A DNA stretch of 64,000 nucleotides from Apostichopus japonicus. Lineage: Eukaryota > Echinodermata > Holothuroidea > Aspidochirotida > Stichopodidae. Each line of letters begins with the position of its first letter. Position 1 is the stretch's first letter. Made by a program: the position numbers and the translations under genes. The stretch covers positions 36,298,611 to 36,362,610 of the forward strand of contig NC_092576.1 of NCBI RefSeq assembly GCF_037975245.1, read 5' to 3'. This document shows positions 43,601 through 58,600 of the stretch, one piece after another. The notes under the pieces are model-generated. The model worked only from the letters and a program-made list of their open reading frames with translations. It did no database searches and was not told where the DNA came from.

Positions 43601-46600
43601 CTTGATGTTGTAAAGTGTATCGTAGGAAGCGATTTCAACATAAGGGGACAGAAAGTGGTTTGGTTTGCAGGTCTTAGTTTGGTTTTTCGGTACTACGGTG
43701 GCCCAAGTAGGACACTGGAAATGTTGCTTTTTTATACAAAAAATTCCGAATTTCAATCTTAAAATTTCGGGTAATTTTTTCTTCTAATTTTCGACTGTTG
43801 TAGCAACCCTGCAATGTCTACTTCTTTCACAACAAGTCGATAAATCCATCACAATTTTGACGATGTTTGTTTGTTGTTCTTTATTACGACCGTAAATACG
43901 TTTTTAGTTGATGTATAAGATTGGAATTGTTAAATTGATCACAAACGTTATACTTATAGACCCATCTATTCAAATTTGAGTTCAATATCAGACTGCTATA
44001 TTCTATTAAAACTGAGTAAAGTCGAAACACGACCGATGAAGAAACGTATGGAAATCAACTCACATTGCACCATTACAGAGTTGCGACTAATGATTCAACT
44101 GAATGCTCTAGCACTGCCTTGTAACACGTCCTTTAGTTAAACATAACAACAATGAAGGGCAGAAGATTAATTCTGTACTCACATCGTGATAAACATATTT
44201 TGAGAAAGTGTTGGTATCCGCCCTTTGGCCTGGTATCGCGCTATGAATACACGGCTATGAAAACGCTGCCACTAATAACAAACACTATTAGATGGTTTCC
44301 AAATTAAACAAAAGGACACATGTATTGCAGCATCGTTAAAATGTTAACACTTGCAGACTAATTACATTGTCGGGTATTTGTGAAATTTAAGTAAATGTCT
44401 GTTCTGTTCCTAACGATTAAGATCTTTCCTGATTAAAGGTGAAATAAAAGTACTTTATCTTTATATACCTGCTTTATCGCAGTGTGAGATAGATATGCTT
44501 CGTGTTCATTACGGCCGATGTCCAAGGTATATGTACAATGACGTTAATGTTTTGAAATTTGACGGAATGGTAATCACTCGCAATTCTAAACAACTATTTA
44601 ATAATGGTGAAGTATTGTAAAATACAAATTTTAGCGTAAACACTGCGTGATGATCTTATTGTAACATTTCAAAACATGTAGTGTTTAATATTTCATTGTA
44701 GCTGTGTGCTAACCATGGACTGGAATGGACAAGGGGATTAATCGGGAACATCTACAGTTGTTTGTGTGTAAAATGCATTCTCATGTGTAGCTCACCTACA
44801 GATTGTCTGCCTTAACCATCCTCCCCAAAATCAATTTTCTAAACTGAAGATGTGACACCGTGACAACCCAAAATATTTTCAGCAAAAAGAAAGAATATAC
44901 ATCCCTAGAGACAACATAGATCTTAGTTGAACGTACTATGGTTGATTATATTGTTTTTTATTCAAATTGTCACATCCACTAATAGTAATACATCATTGAT
45001 ATTCTTGTATTCGCTATAGCCATGTAGTTTTTATTAATCGTATTTGTTTCTTTCAGTTCACTGGATTCCTAATGGCGCTAAGTATGATGAACACTATAAG
45101 CTTAATCTCGACTCTGGTCTTTGGCAAGTAAGTAATCATTACATCTCCTGTATCATAAATATTTTATCATATTTGTTTTAATAACATATCGATATTGTAA
45201 TTACTAGCATGAGCATGATAATACAACTGACGTGGTACTTGAGTACACCCACACGTTTGTAATTCAGTGCACGTCACTGTAATGAACACAGCGTGGCTTA
45301 GTTAAAGTAAATAAAAGAATGTGATGTCATTTAATGAAATAACTATAACTGTGATATATCAATAACTGTTTAATTGAGTCATGTATCGATTATCAGTTGA
45401 TGGTTTCTGAATGAGAAGTAGTATAAATAAAGTACTGACATATCGGGTGAGTAGAGACAAGTGAGCAAAACACGTTGAGTGATTGGATGAAATTAATAGT
45501 AACAAATATGTATATATAGGCAATGGGTGGATTAAAATTATGTAGATTACAATTATTACTTAACAAACACGGAGTGGATTAAAGGGATGTAATTAACAAA
45601 TGTTACTAAATATACACTGGATGGATAAAAGGGATGTTGTCAACGAATATTGCTTAATAGACACTGTGGATTTAAGGGATGTAGTCAACACATATTACTA
45701 ACTATATACACAGTGGATTAAAGGGATGTAGTCAACAAATATCACTAACATACACAGATTGGATTAAAGAGATAGGTTCAACAAATATTACTAAATATAT
45801 ACAGTGAATTAGTGGGATGTAGAGTGGATTAAAGGGATGTAGTCAACAAATATTACTAAATAAACACTGAGTGGATTAAAGGGATGTAGTCAACAAATAT
45901 TACTTAACATACATTGAGTGGAATATAGTGATGTAGTCAACAAGTTTTACTAACATGCACTGGATGTATGAAAGGGATGTTTTCGACAAATATTACTAAC
46001 ATACACTGAGTGGATTAAAGGGATGTAGTCAACAAATATTACTAACTATATTCACAGTGGATTTAAGGGATGTAGTCAACAAATATCACTAACATACACA
46101 GATTGGATTAAAGAGATAGGTTCAACAAATATTAATAAATATATACAGTGGATTAGTGGGATGTAGTTAACAAATATTACTAAATATGCACTGAGTGGAT
46201 TAAAGGGATGTAGTCAACAAATATTACTAAATATACACTGAGTGGATTAAAGGGATGTAGTCAACAAATATTACTAACATAAACTGAGTGGATTAAAGGG
46301 ATGTAGTCAACAAATATTACTAAATATACACTGAGTGGATTAAAGGGATGTAGTCAACAAATATTACTAACATAAACTGAGTGGATTAAAGGGATGTAGT
46401 CAACAAATATTACTAACATAAACTGAGTGGATTAAAGGGATGTAGTCAACAAATATTACTAACATGCACTGGATGTATTAAAGGGATGTTGTCAACAAAT
46501 ATTACTAACATACACTGAGTGGATTAAAGGGATGAAGTCAACAAATATTACTAAACATACACTGAGTGGATTAACCTGATGAAGTCAACAAATATTACTA

Positions 46601-49600
46601 AACATACACTGAGTGGATTAAAGGGACGTATTCAACAAATATTGCTTAATAGACACTGTGGACTTAAGGGATGTAGTCAAAAAATATGACTAAATATACA
46701 CTGAGTGGATTAAAGGGATCTAGTCAAAAAATATTACTAAATATACACTGAGTGGATTAAAGGGATGTATTCAACAAATATTACTTAACTTAGATCTTTT
46801 ACAGAATAAACGACTGGTCGCTGATTGTAATCTGGTCTGATACTGTATTAAATGGTCGATACTTTAGCAAATACATTTTCAATATAATCATACAAAGCCA
46901 GCATCCTTGAGAGTTATTAACATATATTGTCTCCCGTTGTGGAATATTCCGGTGACAGACGATATGATTCTTACAGGAAAGTAAACAATATTCCACATTA
47001 CTAGTTTTCAATATCTTGCTCTTAATTCTAGATACATTTTTTTGGACCTGAATAATTTCATTATTCCAGGAAATGTATCTCGGTGGAAGTCGTGTGTAAA
47101 GTCATCATGGCGTATATTCTTTAAAATACTCCTTTGTTTTTAATCTGATTAAATTAGAATAATCACTCAACTGTTGTACTTTGAATTAAAGAGATTCTTC
47201 AAAATGTTTTTTTTTTTTCCTCCGTGGGAAATGTTTGTACATTATTTTTTTCTCTACATAATTAAGATTATGAGGTCACATAATCTTACCTTTCTAGATG
47301 CATCAATTAATTTTAACACATTTAAAGAAATATTCTTTAAACCCATTAAACCTAGTTTCAGAGCTTCACTATGCAGGAACTAATACATACATATCGAAAC
47401 AGAAAACTTTAACTAATTTTTAACTTTGTTTCAAATATCTGCTGAATTAACCAATTTATTAATCTCCGCTATTAACACACCAAAATTATTTATCTCCTTA
47501 ACGCCTCATTTTTACATTAATATTATTCTATCAAATAATTACTATTACTTTATTTCAATACCCCGATGACATCCAGACTATAACAGAGATGTGTTCAGGT
47601 GGTTTGGTCATCAACAGAGACACCAGTGAGTCTGTACAGGGGTCAGTCATAGAACTCCTGGTGGAAGCATCCAATCATGACGTAAGTAAAACATAAAGGG
47701 ATATATTGAATAAATACATCAATTAATACAAGTTAAAATTAGATCAAATAGTTGAATGTATTAATAGGAGATTAGATCGCTTTAGTTATTAAATATTAAA
47801 CTGTTTAATTACGAAAAAGGAAAACACAAGTTAAATTATTTACAACCGTTGAGTGTCTTAATAAGATATTTGATCGCTTTATTTTTTAAATATAAAACTG
47901 TTTAAATTAGAACAAGGAAATACAGGCTCAAATTATATATATTTGTAAACTCAAAATAAGACAGAATCGTAATTACAAATAATAAATAAAATAATAAACT
48001 ACTTGGATAGAGTGTGTAGGTTAATAAATAATAAATAGTCATTATTTAATTCTTTTTGAAGGTTTCTATTCAGCAATAGTTCCTGTTTATCTTACCTTAA
48101 TTAATTTCATCTTTCAAAATCTTCCCAGAAAGTGAAGTATAAACTAATCATTTAAGACAAAAAGGGTCAATGAATTGTTTCATGTGTTATAGGCCGAATA
48201 TTTACCTTTCGTTTCAGTTTACGTTTAAATTAATACAGAGATAGACGAAGTGATTAAACATACCTAAGTAGTGGAATACCCCCATAAAACAACTGGTACC
48301 TAAATATAACATGTTTAATAATTATCAGTTCACTGAAAACCATCCCCACCTCAATCAGATCTTCCCATCACAAATATGATAAATAAAAATGATACATATT
48401 AGTTCTGGCTCATACCACCCCCTCATCACCCCTCAAACACATATTATATTACATATTTATAAGCGGTCTGCGTGCTGCCCACCCTAAAGCACCTCTCATT
48501 ACCCCATACCACACCCATCCCTACCCAGTATGACACCCATCGGTCTATTTATCTCTCACCCCTTGCACACGATTTGACAATAACAAGATAACATTCAAGA
48601 GGGTAAACGCCCTTCCCGCACTAAGACACCCTCCTAATAACCCCAACCGAATATCACTTAACCATAGCACACCCTTCCTTACCATAACACACCCCTCCAT
48701 ACACCCCTGACATCCCTTGTTCCGTCCATCCCTCACCCCTCTTACACACCTTTAACTCATTCTATAAAATAACAATGACTGATCTCTGTAATAAACCTAA
48801 CCCTCTTGTTTACCCTTTAACATCTTGAAATGAAAACAAAGATAAAACAAACTTTACAAATATAATTGCCTTTTATTTACAAATTCAAACCACTAATTAT
48901 TAAATAATTACCAAAATTAGGTTAAAAAGACAAAATGTATTTATTTATTGATATGAAATTAAAACAACAATAAACTTAATATTCCTAAATTATTTATGAT
49001 GTTATTATTTTTTAAGTATTTATCTTGTAAACAAACATGACGATATCAATTCTATTTATTATTTTCCTTTCTTCAGATTCCCATATACTGTGTGACTCTA
49101 GCCTTGTCCTTTGGTAAGATTGATGAAGATGGGAACATTATCCTCTCCTCTGGTCTCTCTCTACCAATCATAACATCAATAGAGAGGATGGAAATACAGA
49201 CAGAGGATGGGAGAGAAATGAATACACATGAAGTAAATGGAATATTAAACTATCTACAACACTCTCAAAGATTCGAGGAACTGGTGTAAGTATAATTAAT
49301 AAGTATGTAAATAATATTAGTAATTAATGAAAACACTAATAAATATTAATGATGTAAACAAGATAGGAATTATTTATATAGTAAATATTTAATATTTATT
49401 GAAGGTTTATTGATAGGTGTATGTAAATGTAGAAGTAAAAGAAAACAAATAAATAATAAATTGAATAAACAAATAAACTAACAATGAAAGAACAGTCATC
49501 AGGTGAGGAATATGATTAATGGAAGAATAAAATAAAGACAACATGAGAGAGAAACAATTAAACTTTAACAATAAATTAAAAAATTAAAAAAAAAACATGA

Positions 49601-52600
49601 AATGCATTGAAATAAAGTGATAGGAGTCCCTAGCTTTTATGTAAAAAAATAAACAATATATCTCATTGAAACAATAACAAATTAGGATGTAACTACACCT
49701 AGATATGAGGAATAAATCATTTAAGTAACCATCATCTTAGAGTATGTAAAACGACGTTTTGCCTAAATAAAATAAAAAATAAAATAAATAAACACAAACT
49801 TTGATGAATCAAATTAACATAATTTCTTTAAAGGAAATAGGCTGGAACGAAAAAAAAGTCAACTTTGTTATACTAAAGCTCAATATGTTCCTCTTGATCA
49901 GGAGGGAATTTTCTTGAATAATTTTATAAATTAATTGTTTCTTATCGCACATTTATTTTAAAGTAAAAACAAGACAGTGATATATATCAAACATATCGTA
50001 ATTGGCCTCATCTATTAATACGGCACCTCTCTCAACTATACTACCCTAAGATTTCCCTAATCCACCCTTTCCCCACTCCCCCTAAACCAAACTATGCTAT
50101 ACCACTTACCAATTTCGTTAAGCTATGTTTAAACACTTGGAAACTTATCTACCCCCCATACCCACTCCCCCACACACACTACGCCCCACACATACTACCC
50201 CCCACACACAACCCCCCCCCACACACACACTATCCCCCCCCCCCCCCAACACACACACACTCAGCAAGGTCTCCTGTCATACTACTATTGTCCGTCTCTT
50301 CTGATCAGCCTGTCGTCACCTCCTCCACTCCAACCCTTTGCTCCCTCCCTTCCGCCATGACAGACAACTCTTGATATATGCATATTGTTAGCCCAACTAA
50401 CATTACAGTCAATCCCCACACAGTAGAGACCAATCAAACAGTCTATATGTGAAAAAACACTCAAAATCAGGTATATATTACTTTATAAACAAACACAGTA
50501 CATCTGTGTAAAGAATAATCTCTAAGATTTTAATGTAGATCCTTACTAACATCGTAGTATTTTCCTGTCCCCTACCAACCCCCCCCCCAATCCACCACCC
50601 TCCCTCCCAAATCTACAAGGCCAATATCCCTTATATTATCTCTATATACTCTACATTGTGTGTGCTGTTTACGTGACCCGCCTCGCGGGAACCAAAAAGC
50701 TACATTGTGTGTCCAAATAATCTATCCTGTCATATATACCCAATACTGTACACATTTCTATCATACATTTGTACGTTAACAATTTCCACTCTTTTCTACT
50801 CAGTAAACATTTTGTTTTATCGCAAAAGTCTATTGAACTTTATTTCATCATTTTTTTCTTGCTAAAGATGTTCACTGACTGTACTGACAAGTTCAATAGT
50901 TTAACATTTTCTTTTGTTCAACACCTTTCAATCAAATACTTGAACAATACAATGAAAAGAAGTTGTATTCATTGGAGTAGACGCGCGCGCCTTCCAATGA
51001 AAAGAAGTTGTATTCAATGTAACAGCCCGCGCGTCCTTTATAAAAACACCTGGAATTTACTGACAAACAAGTACCTGGGGATTGCAATAGATACGTCACG
51101 TCTAGACACTGTCTGGTTTTAAATCGTGTCGTAGGTCTTCCTGATGTTGATTTGATTCTGTGAAGAACTTTTTTTTTTAAGTATTTTTTTTTCGTCCTTT
51201 TTTTTGAAATTAATAATTGTTGAAGAAAGGAAAGAGAGAAAAGATAAGGGTATGTATGAAATTAAAAAGAAAAGAAACCAAAGGAAACAAGTGTATAGGG
51301 ATAATAAATAGCAAATAGCAATTAATATACATATTTATTTTTCAAAATATTTATTATAATTTCACTATGCACTTAATCTTAGTAAATGTTGAATTAATAT
51401 ACTAGTTAAGAACTAGGGAAAGTCCCCTAAGAAACTAACTAATTTCAGGAGTTATTGACAGTGTAATTTGACAGTGTAATGGGCTTTCATGGATATTAAT
51501 AATGGGGATGGTTTGAAAAATGGGCTGGATAACTCTTTTTTCCAAGTGGCAAGTACCATCTCCTTTCTGAGAGTCTGTAAGGTTGCAGGCCTGGACGGTC
51601 TATATCTATTATAATATACATATAAAACATCACTACATCACTAGATCATGAAAAACAATTATTTGATGGTTCATTGACCATTGTTTATACTTAACAAACT
51701 TGGACATTATGGAATTCGGGGAATTGTTCATAAATAGCATACTAGTAATTTGTCCAACATTGGGCCGATAAAGTCTTAAAAAATCATTCAAGTTCCATAA
51801 TAGTTTTAGATTTGACAATAAATTATTTATTAAAGACGGAAATAAATATTTGCATATTAACTAGCATAGTCCTATTAGTCCCTCCAACACAAGTAATAAC
51901 AACGGACCCAAGTCCTTGTAACCAAGTACAACATAGCAAAAAAAGAAAGCATTACTTCATCTTTCAGACCTGTTTTAATCTCAATCTGTTAAAATAACAC
52001 GAACACATCTACCGCACCTAACATTGTTCCCTCCACCCCGTAAGTACGCTCACTAGACCCTGTAATACATTACTTCATTTACCCCTTCTTTCCTTTTGCA
52101 ATATAAGCACTTTCCACAGCCCACTCCCCACCTTACTCTAACCCTATCATGTTCCACTTGTGGTTGAACCCCTTCCCGCTGGTATCTTAACCTTTCTTTA
52201 CATCATCTCATTTCATGATATACTTATGTATTTGATCTTCGTTACCATAAGGAAGTATATTTCAGTATTGCGATTGTCCCTTATAGTTCGTACTTTTTAT
52301 TTTTATTCATCTTTTGCAGTACCATCTAACCACCCCCCCCCCTTCACCCGCCCACACCCTGCCCCGTCGTGCGTCTATAGTGAGAAAAGCAAAACAAAGT
52401 TTAAAGAGCAAAGTCTATTAGCTGTGACCTATAGTATTCTAGGCCTTTCTCCCTCTAATACACGCACAATCACACACATTAATTTCATCCAGATACGACT
52501 GCCTCACCATACTCTGAATAGTGTATCCATTGTTAGGAGTCAATATTCTACTACTATATTACCGTACAGTGATCACGCTGTTTCTACACACACTGTGTGT

Positions 52601-55600
52601 ATCTGACATATGACAACTGTGTACAGACCAACTAGTGATGGTTAACTTGCCTTTCATTATAATCTCTATTAATATTATGATGTACACTGTATTTCAAGCT
52701 CATTGTATTCTTTATACATGACCTGTCAATCGCGCGGTAATACGTCACGTGACTAAACGACTGCAGCTTCGGTATCTGGATACGTCAATGATCTGTTGTT
52801 GTGAAGGTCATTTTGACAAGTACTAAATCTGTCTCTATTTTATTATAATGTACAGTAAAGCCACACGATGTTTGGAAGAAAACGATACTAACATCTTATA
52901 CGATTTCATTAGGCCTATTATTATATCGAAAACGATCTTAATAAATTGGGGGAATATGGTTCAGTCGGCGGATTGAGGGATTCTGCTAGGGAAGAATAGG
53001 ATCACTAGTACTGGTTCCCTTCATCCCCCCCCCCCGTTTCCCTCCCCCAGTTTTTCTTAAACGTCACACAGCGTATTTCTTATAGCAAACCTTTGCGTTA
53101 GGGACCACACTCTATCGTCTAAACATTCTTATTTCCGGGTAGGAACCCCAATGCCCTACATTGGCTTGAATGACCCGAGGGCAACATACCATCTATTATG
53201 AAATAGTACTCTGGCCCTTCTATGAAGGTCCATGCCCCTACTTTCATCAGTCGGAGAAATGTTGAACCTATCAAATCTTAGCACAACCTTCTTTTAGAGC
53301 TAATTTATAAAAACTTAAATTAGTCTAAACATACCTCAGAATGCATCATTTGGCTTCTATTTTATTTTGTTTTTATTTTGGGGGTGAAGTGGGGGCACCG
53401 TAGACCACTATATATGAGAGTTAGCTTCAGTGATGCTATGGCAGCACCCACTCAGTTACAAACATATTTAATTCACACTTGGCCTAGCCATAAACATTTA
53501 AGTCACTACCTAAATCAGTCTGAATATTCTCATTTTACACCGTACCCGGTCCCCCCTCCTAATAAAATCATCCGCACGACACTGGGTTTCGTGATTAAAT
53601 GATGGCATATTGTAATTAGTTTATCAAATGTTAACGAATGGAGCTGAGTGGGTGGACCGTGCAGCGGACTGGGGAGTTGCTCCACCCCCCCCCCCCTAGT
53701 TCGTCTCTTAAACATAGCCCTGTATATACGTATGTTCACAGTGCCTCAATATACTTAGTTAAAACATTGGAGCACTGAATAACAATGAAACTGATATGCC
53801 TACATAAAAAAACATGGACGTAATAAATATATTTATGAACCGTAGTTCACATTAGACTACTACACTGTTCACACGATTACGATGTTAGGAGACCTCTACG
53901 TTTATTGCTATTCTATTAATGAATAGTTGAAACTAAAAAAAAACGCACGGTCAGCGCATACGCGTTCGTGCATTATATACGTGATGAGAGGTTAAACTAA
54001 ACCCTGTTTATTTCTTTCTGTATGCCATTCCTATACGTACCTAGAATATACCACATTATCATAGGTCTACTTTCCTTTTGGAAGTGAAAACTCTCAGCCC
54101 GGGGGGGGTGGGCGGGGTTGCAAGTGAAAATTCAGCGGGGGAAGGGGGGATGTCTGCGGCCCTGCTTTAATTTAATGGAATGATTGAAAGTAAGCCGGTA
54201 CTTTCACTTACTGATAAACAAACATTAAGACAGAGCCAATCTTTGCATCATGTACTGTTTTAACATTTTCTTCTGCTAGGTAGAATAAAATGTTTGATTC
54301 TACAAGGACGGGATTAGTCTTTTAAACTACAATAGCACGGTGACGTATATGAGCATTCAAGGAAAAAAACTAACGATTGGTAGTGGGGGTGTGGGTGGGG
54401 GTAGACACGAGGTGAAAATAATTAAAGAATTACATTTTTTAAAGAGCAATAGCACGGCGAGGTATCTGATCACTCAACAAAGAAAACTAACGATTGGTAG
54501 TTGGGGTGGGGGTTGAGGAGGGGGGTAAAATCGACTGGAAAGAATGAAACAGGGCTTTTAAAGTGCAATAACACGGTGCAGTATCTGAGCACTCGACGAA
54601 AATAAAAGACCGCTCGGTAGTGGGGTGTGGGTGTGGGGGTAGAAACAAGGTGGAAAGAATAAAGCAGAGCTTACACTTGTATATAAATAAGTATATTTAT
54701 TGCTGGAGCACTGTATGAAGTTATATGAAATATGGTTCCCTAATTGAGGGCGCTGTGTCATAATGGTACCATTTCTGTTGTGAATCCTATGGATTCGGAT
54801 TTACAGCTTTGTCATTTTTCTTAAACTACCATCATTTAGAACTTTCTTCATTCTCTGGCTCATTTATTTTTTGTTCTAATTTCCTCACATTCCACCATCT
54901 GATAGGAATCGAAGACATTCAACAAAGATTTAATGTTTCAAATATTCATCAGAGAACATTTCATTGACACAATTCACTTGCGACATAAAAAATACCGTGT
55001 TTGTCAAACTATTATCAGGAGATATACCACTGCGTCTTCAATGTATGCACAAATATTATTTAGGTCAGTCCGAATAACACTTAAAGCAAAATTTAACTTT
55101 AGAGACACATTTTATGTAAGCTGACAATACTGCGGAAAAGAATGTTAATTTGCGATGATTACTGTAAATCTAAAAAAAAAATAGTCAACCTTTTTATGTG
55201 TATGTCTTAACGAGATTTTGATGACGTAATGAACTAACATATTTTTTGTTTGTTTACTTATTCGTGGGTCTGTTTCTGCGTTATGAGATTAACTAAATTC
55301 GCAGCAACTACACTCTAAAAACAAAAGAGTGAATTCTCACTCTTTCTGAGAGTGTAGTGAGTGATCACTCCATGAAGAGTGAAATTCACTCTTTCAAAAG
55401 AGTGAGAATGTTCACTCCTTCAAAGAGTGAGCTTTTCACTCTGAAAGAGTGGGCTTTTTCACTCTAGAAAGAGTGAGAATCACTCTTTTAAAAGAGTGAA
55501 TTTCACTCTTTAAAGAGTTAATGATATTTTACAGCTGATTTTGAGGGACGGGATTGATAGAATGAGTTTGAGACTCAATGGAAAGGCCCTATCTATTCAC

Positions 55601-58600
55601 AGAAATATTGCTAAACAAGGATGCATCCAAAGATCAAGACAATGGAATGGGCTACTACGCTGATGATAAGACGATTTACTAGATTTAGACACTGTTAACA
55701 AATATAAAAAAGGACAAAGACAACAATTTATGGTACTAAATATATATTAAATAGTGAAAATGATACCAAGTTTCACAAACACAGAATGAAGCAAAATTAC
55801 AAACATACAAAGGCACAAAAATATGCAATGAATGATTCACTCACCCCACTTGTATGTTCCTCTCATACAAATGTGATTTTCTTATAATTAAAAAATAATT
55901 CTAGTTACGTCTATGAAACATGTACCAGAGTGTGCTGGCAATACCTCAAAAATGTTTTTGCAAATAACTCAATCTTACAATTTCAATTTGCAATATGCAA
56001 ACATTTATCATTTTCGAACTCGTTTTGGCGTCTTTATAAATCTGTGAAAAATGTATGAAGAACAACAATCACACTGGGATACTACTGTTTATGACTGGTG
56101 AACCGATATTTTACAGCAAAATGGTTAATTCCTGACAGATAGTAATTAAACGCTCCATCCTATGTACATCTCAACCCGTCAACCCTCTGGGTGGCAACAC
56201 TTTTAGGTTTAGAATAGTAATTTATGCAAACATTTGAAAGGAAATTAACTCAGTACATGCCACGTATTATTAATTCATATTAAGGCACTAGTAAATATAT
56301 TTAAATAAAAAAAAATATCTAAATATTTTAACTATGGGAATTGGATCACAACAATTCAATTTGCTTTTTGAAAACAATACCCACCTAAAAGAATTTCATG
56401 TTATAGGGTACTCATAACAGAGTTTCAAAGTTCAAAATAATGGTGGCGTCTGAAAACAGTCTAAGAGTGTCCAATTTTTAAACAGATGCATTTAGACCGG
56501 GAGCCCAGAGGGTTTGGTTAGCTGGGAAGGTAACCAATTGCCTTGTACATCACAATGTTCACAGTGCATTCCTGTATATGAAACCAGACGACTGGCAAAC
56601 CGGCTGTGGTGGGTGTGGCTGGGAGAGCAATTTTAAAGTCACCTAATAGCTAACCTAGATCAGCTTTCATGGTAACCACATCAAAGTAAGTACAATGTGT
56701 CAGGTATGGCCCCAAGAGCAACAAATGGCCATCGCCAGTAATTATTGGTGGTGGGGTACCCCTACCAGTCATCAATAATTGACCCCTCACGGCTGACCTA
56801 GGTCAGCTCATGAGGTAACCAGTTGAAACCTACTGGAAAATGATGGTTAGGATTTCAGATACAAGGGATGGGCATTGCCAGTGATTTTTATTGGTGGGGT
56901 ACCCCTGCCAGTAGACCCCCAAAATGCCCCTCCCCTCATTGACCTAGGTCAGCTCATGAAGTAACCAGTTGAAAACATACATATATATTATTAGCTATTG
57001 CTATTCATGATAGTTATGATTGAACATTGCAATTGTTTGTCGTCCGAAGTTGATTGTTTCTACTATTATTTTGTAATTTTTCTTTCAGGAAATTTCCCCT
57101 TATTCCGAATTTTCCACCTGTGAATAAATGTATCCAAAAACAACCTGGTAATTCTGCTGTCTCTGTTTCAGTTTGTGACGTTACATCTTGATACGTGAAA
57201 TAACAAAAAATCATAAAGGAAAACGTTCATTAAGAAAAAACAATTCCTGGACCTTAGCTGCATTAACTTCTGGCCCATTACTCATAGGCCTAACATTAGA
57301 GATAGGCATAGGCCTTACCCCCGAACACAGGCACTCGTAACGTTATGTAGGCGTGTTTATATACTATACACCTACATAACGTTACGAGTGCCTGTGCCTC
57401 CAAACAACTAGCCAATGTGTTAATGTGTATGGTACCAAGCCTAATGTTAAATGTTTCCGCTACACTGTTAAGCGTAACGTTTAAGAGCCTAGCCAATCGA
57501 CTGTAGGCAACGACGACCTGCGGCCATGGCAACCTTCTAAATTCTATATAATTTCACGTTCTTTCAACATTTGCTTGTTAACCTTACCTCCAAACAACTG
57601 AATACCATCACGTCCAAATCCGCTTTCTTCAAGCCACTGCGAAACTGACATGTTTTAAGATGTAAAACGACAAGAACGAGCGAAGGCAAACGAGTAAAAA
57701 AAATGGCGTAACTACAAATTTTTCTGTATTCGAAGAAACGCGTACTGACTGATTGGTTGATCCTTCACTCCAAAGTAAGAGTGAGCGTTCTTAGCATTTG
57801 ATTGGCTCATTTGTTCACTCCTTTGTAAAGAGTGAATATTAAGTACTTTAGCTTTGAAATACGAAGATTTCTGTTGTCTATTGGAGTGAATTTCCGCTCC
57901 TTTGGAGTTAAATTTTTTTCACTCTGTGAAAAGAGTGAAAAGTTCACTCTTTTGTTTTTAGAGTGTACGGTACTGCAGTTATCAGTTTTTCTATGATTAG
58001 TTTAAGAAACTCGTTGGATTTTAGAAGAATATATCACTCACACTTCCCTTTATTATACGACGACCCCCTCCTTTTTTTAAGCGCCCTTGATAAGCCGGAC
58101 ATTCCTTCATGTTGAAATTATGTTGATAATGGTCGTTTAATTTCATTAACTATTATGGATAATGTAAGAGCAAATAATTGCATGATTTACTGTTTGTAAA
58201 GTTTCTTCCATCAGATAAAGTTGGAAAACATGTCAAGTTACATCAGCGACATATGTCTCTTTGAACATGAATAGTGTGGTGCCGTTTCTGAGCACCCGAC
58301 AATGGACAGAACGGGCTGGGTGGAAAAGAAAAGCGGAGGGGGTTGGGTATTGGGGTTGGTCGAGTTGAAAACATGAAACAAAGCAGTACTTAAACTTGCC
58401 TATTTCATGTTGCCCCAGTGTAATAATTTATTACCAGTTTACTATTGAGGGGTCGACGTCATAATAGCACCTGCTTTGAGACTTTTGAAACCGGAATTAA
58501 ACTTCTGACCTTTAAGAAAAAGCTTCCATCATACCGCTTTACTTGTTTTCAAACCTTTCCGTAGCCGGTGTGTTCCTGATCCTATCAAAACACTATACTG

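Larger units (their letters stand above)
33297..45520 (+). repeat. Left copy of the large tandem duplication (module 5 unit with exon A4)
   Basis: From 'agccagcatccttgagagtta' near 33330 through exons A4, B5, C5 and D5 to the start of the 46-bp array, this block is collinear with 46855-61080. Offsets grow from 13.46 kb at exon A to 15.69 kb at exon D, owing to insertions in the right copy. The left copy has its own private insertion at 38372-39289. Confidence 0.9.

Noticed and set aside
45520-46795. CRISPR-like regular array
   Set aside because: The whole 46-bp unit repeats with no unique spacers, and the host is eukaryotic; it is a minisatellite.
52160-52606. 148-codon open frame
   Set aside because: Lies inside intron B6-C6; the equivalent place in the left copy does not keep the frame open, so it is not under coding constraint.
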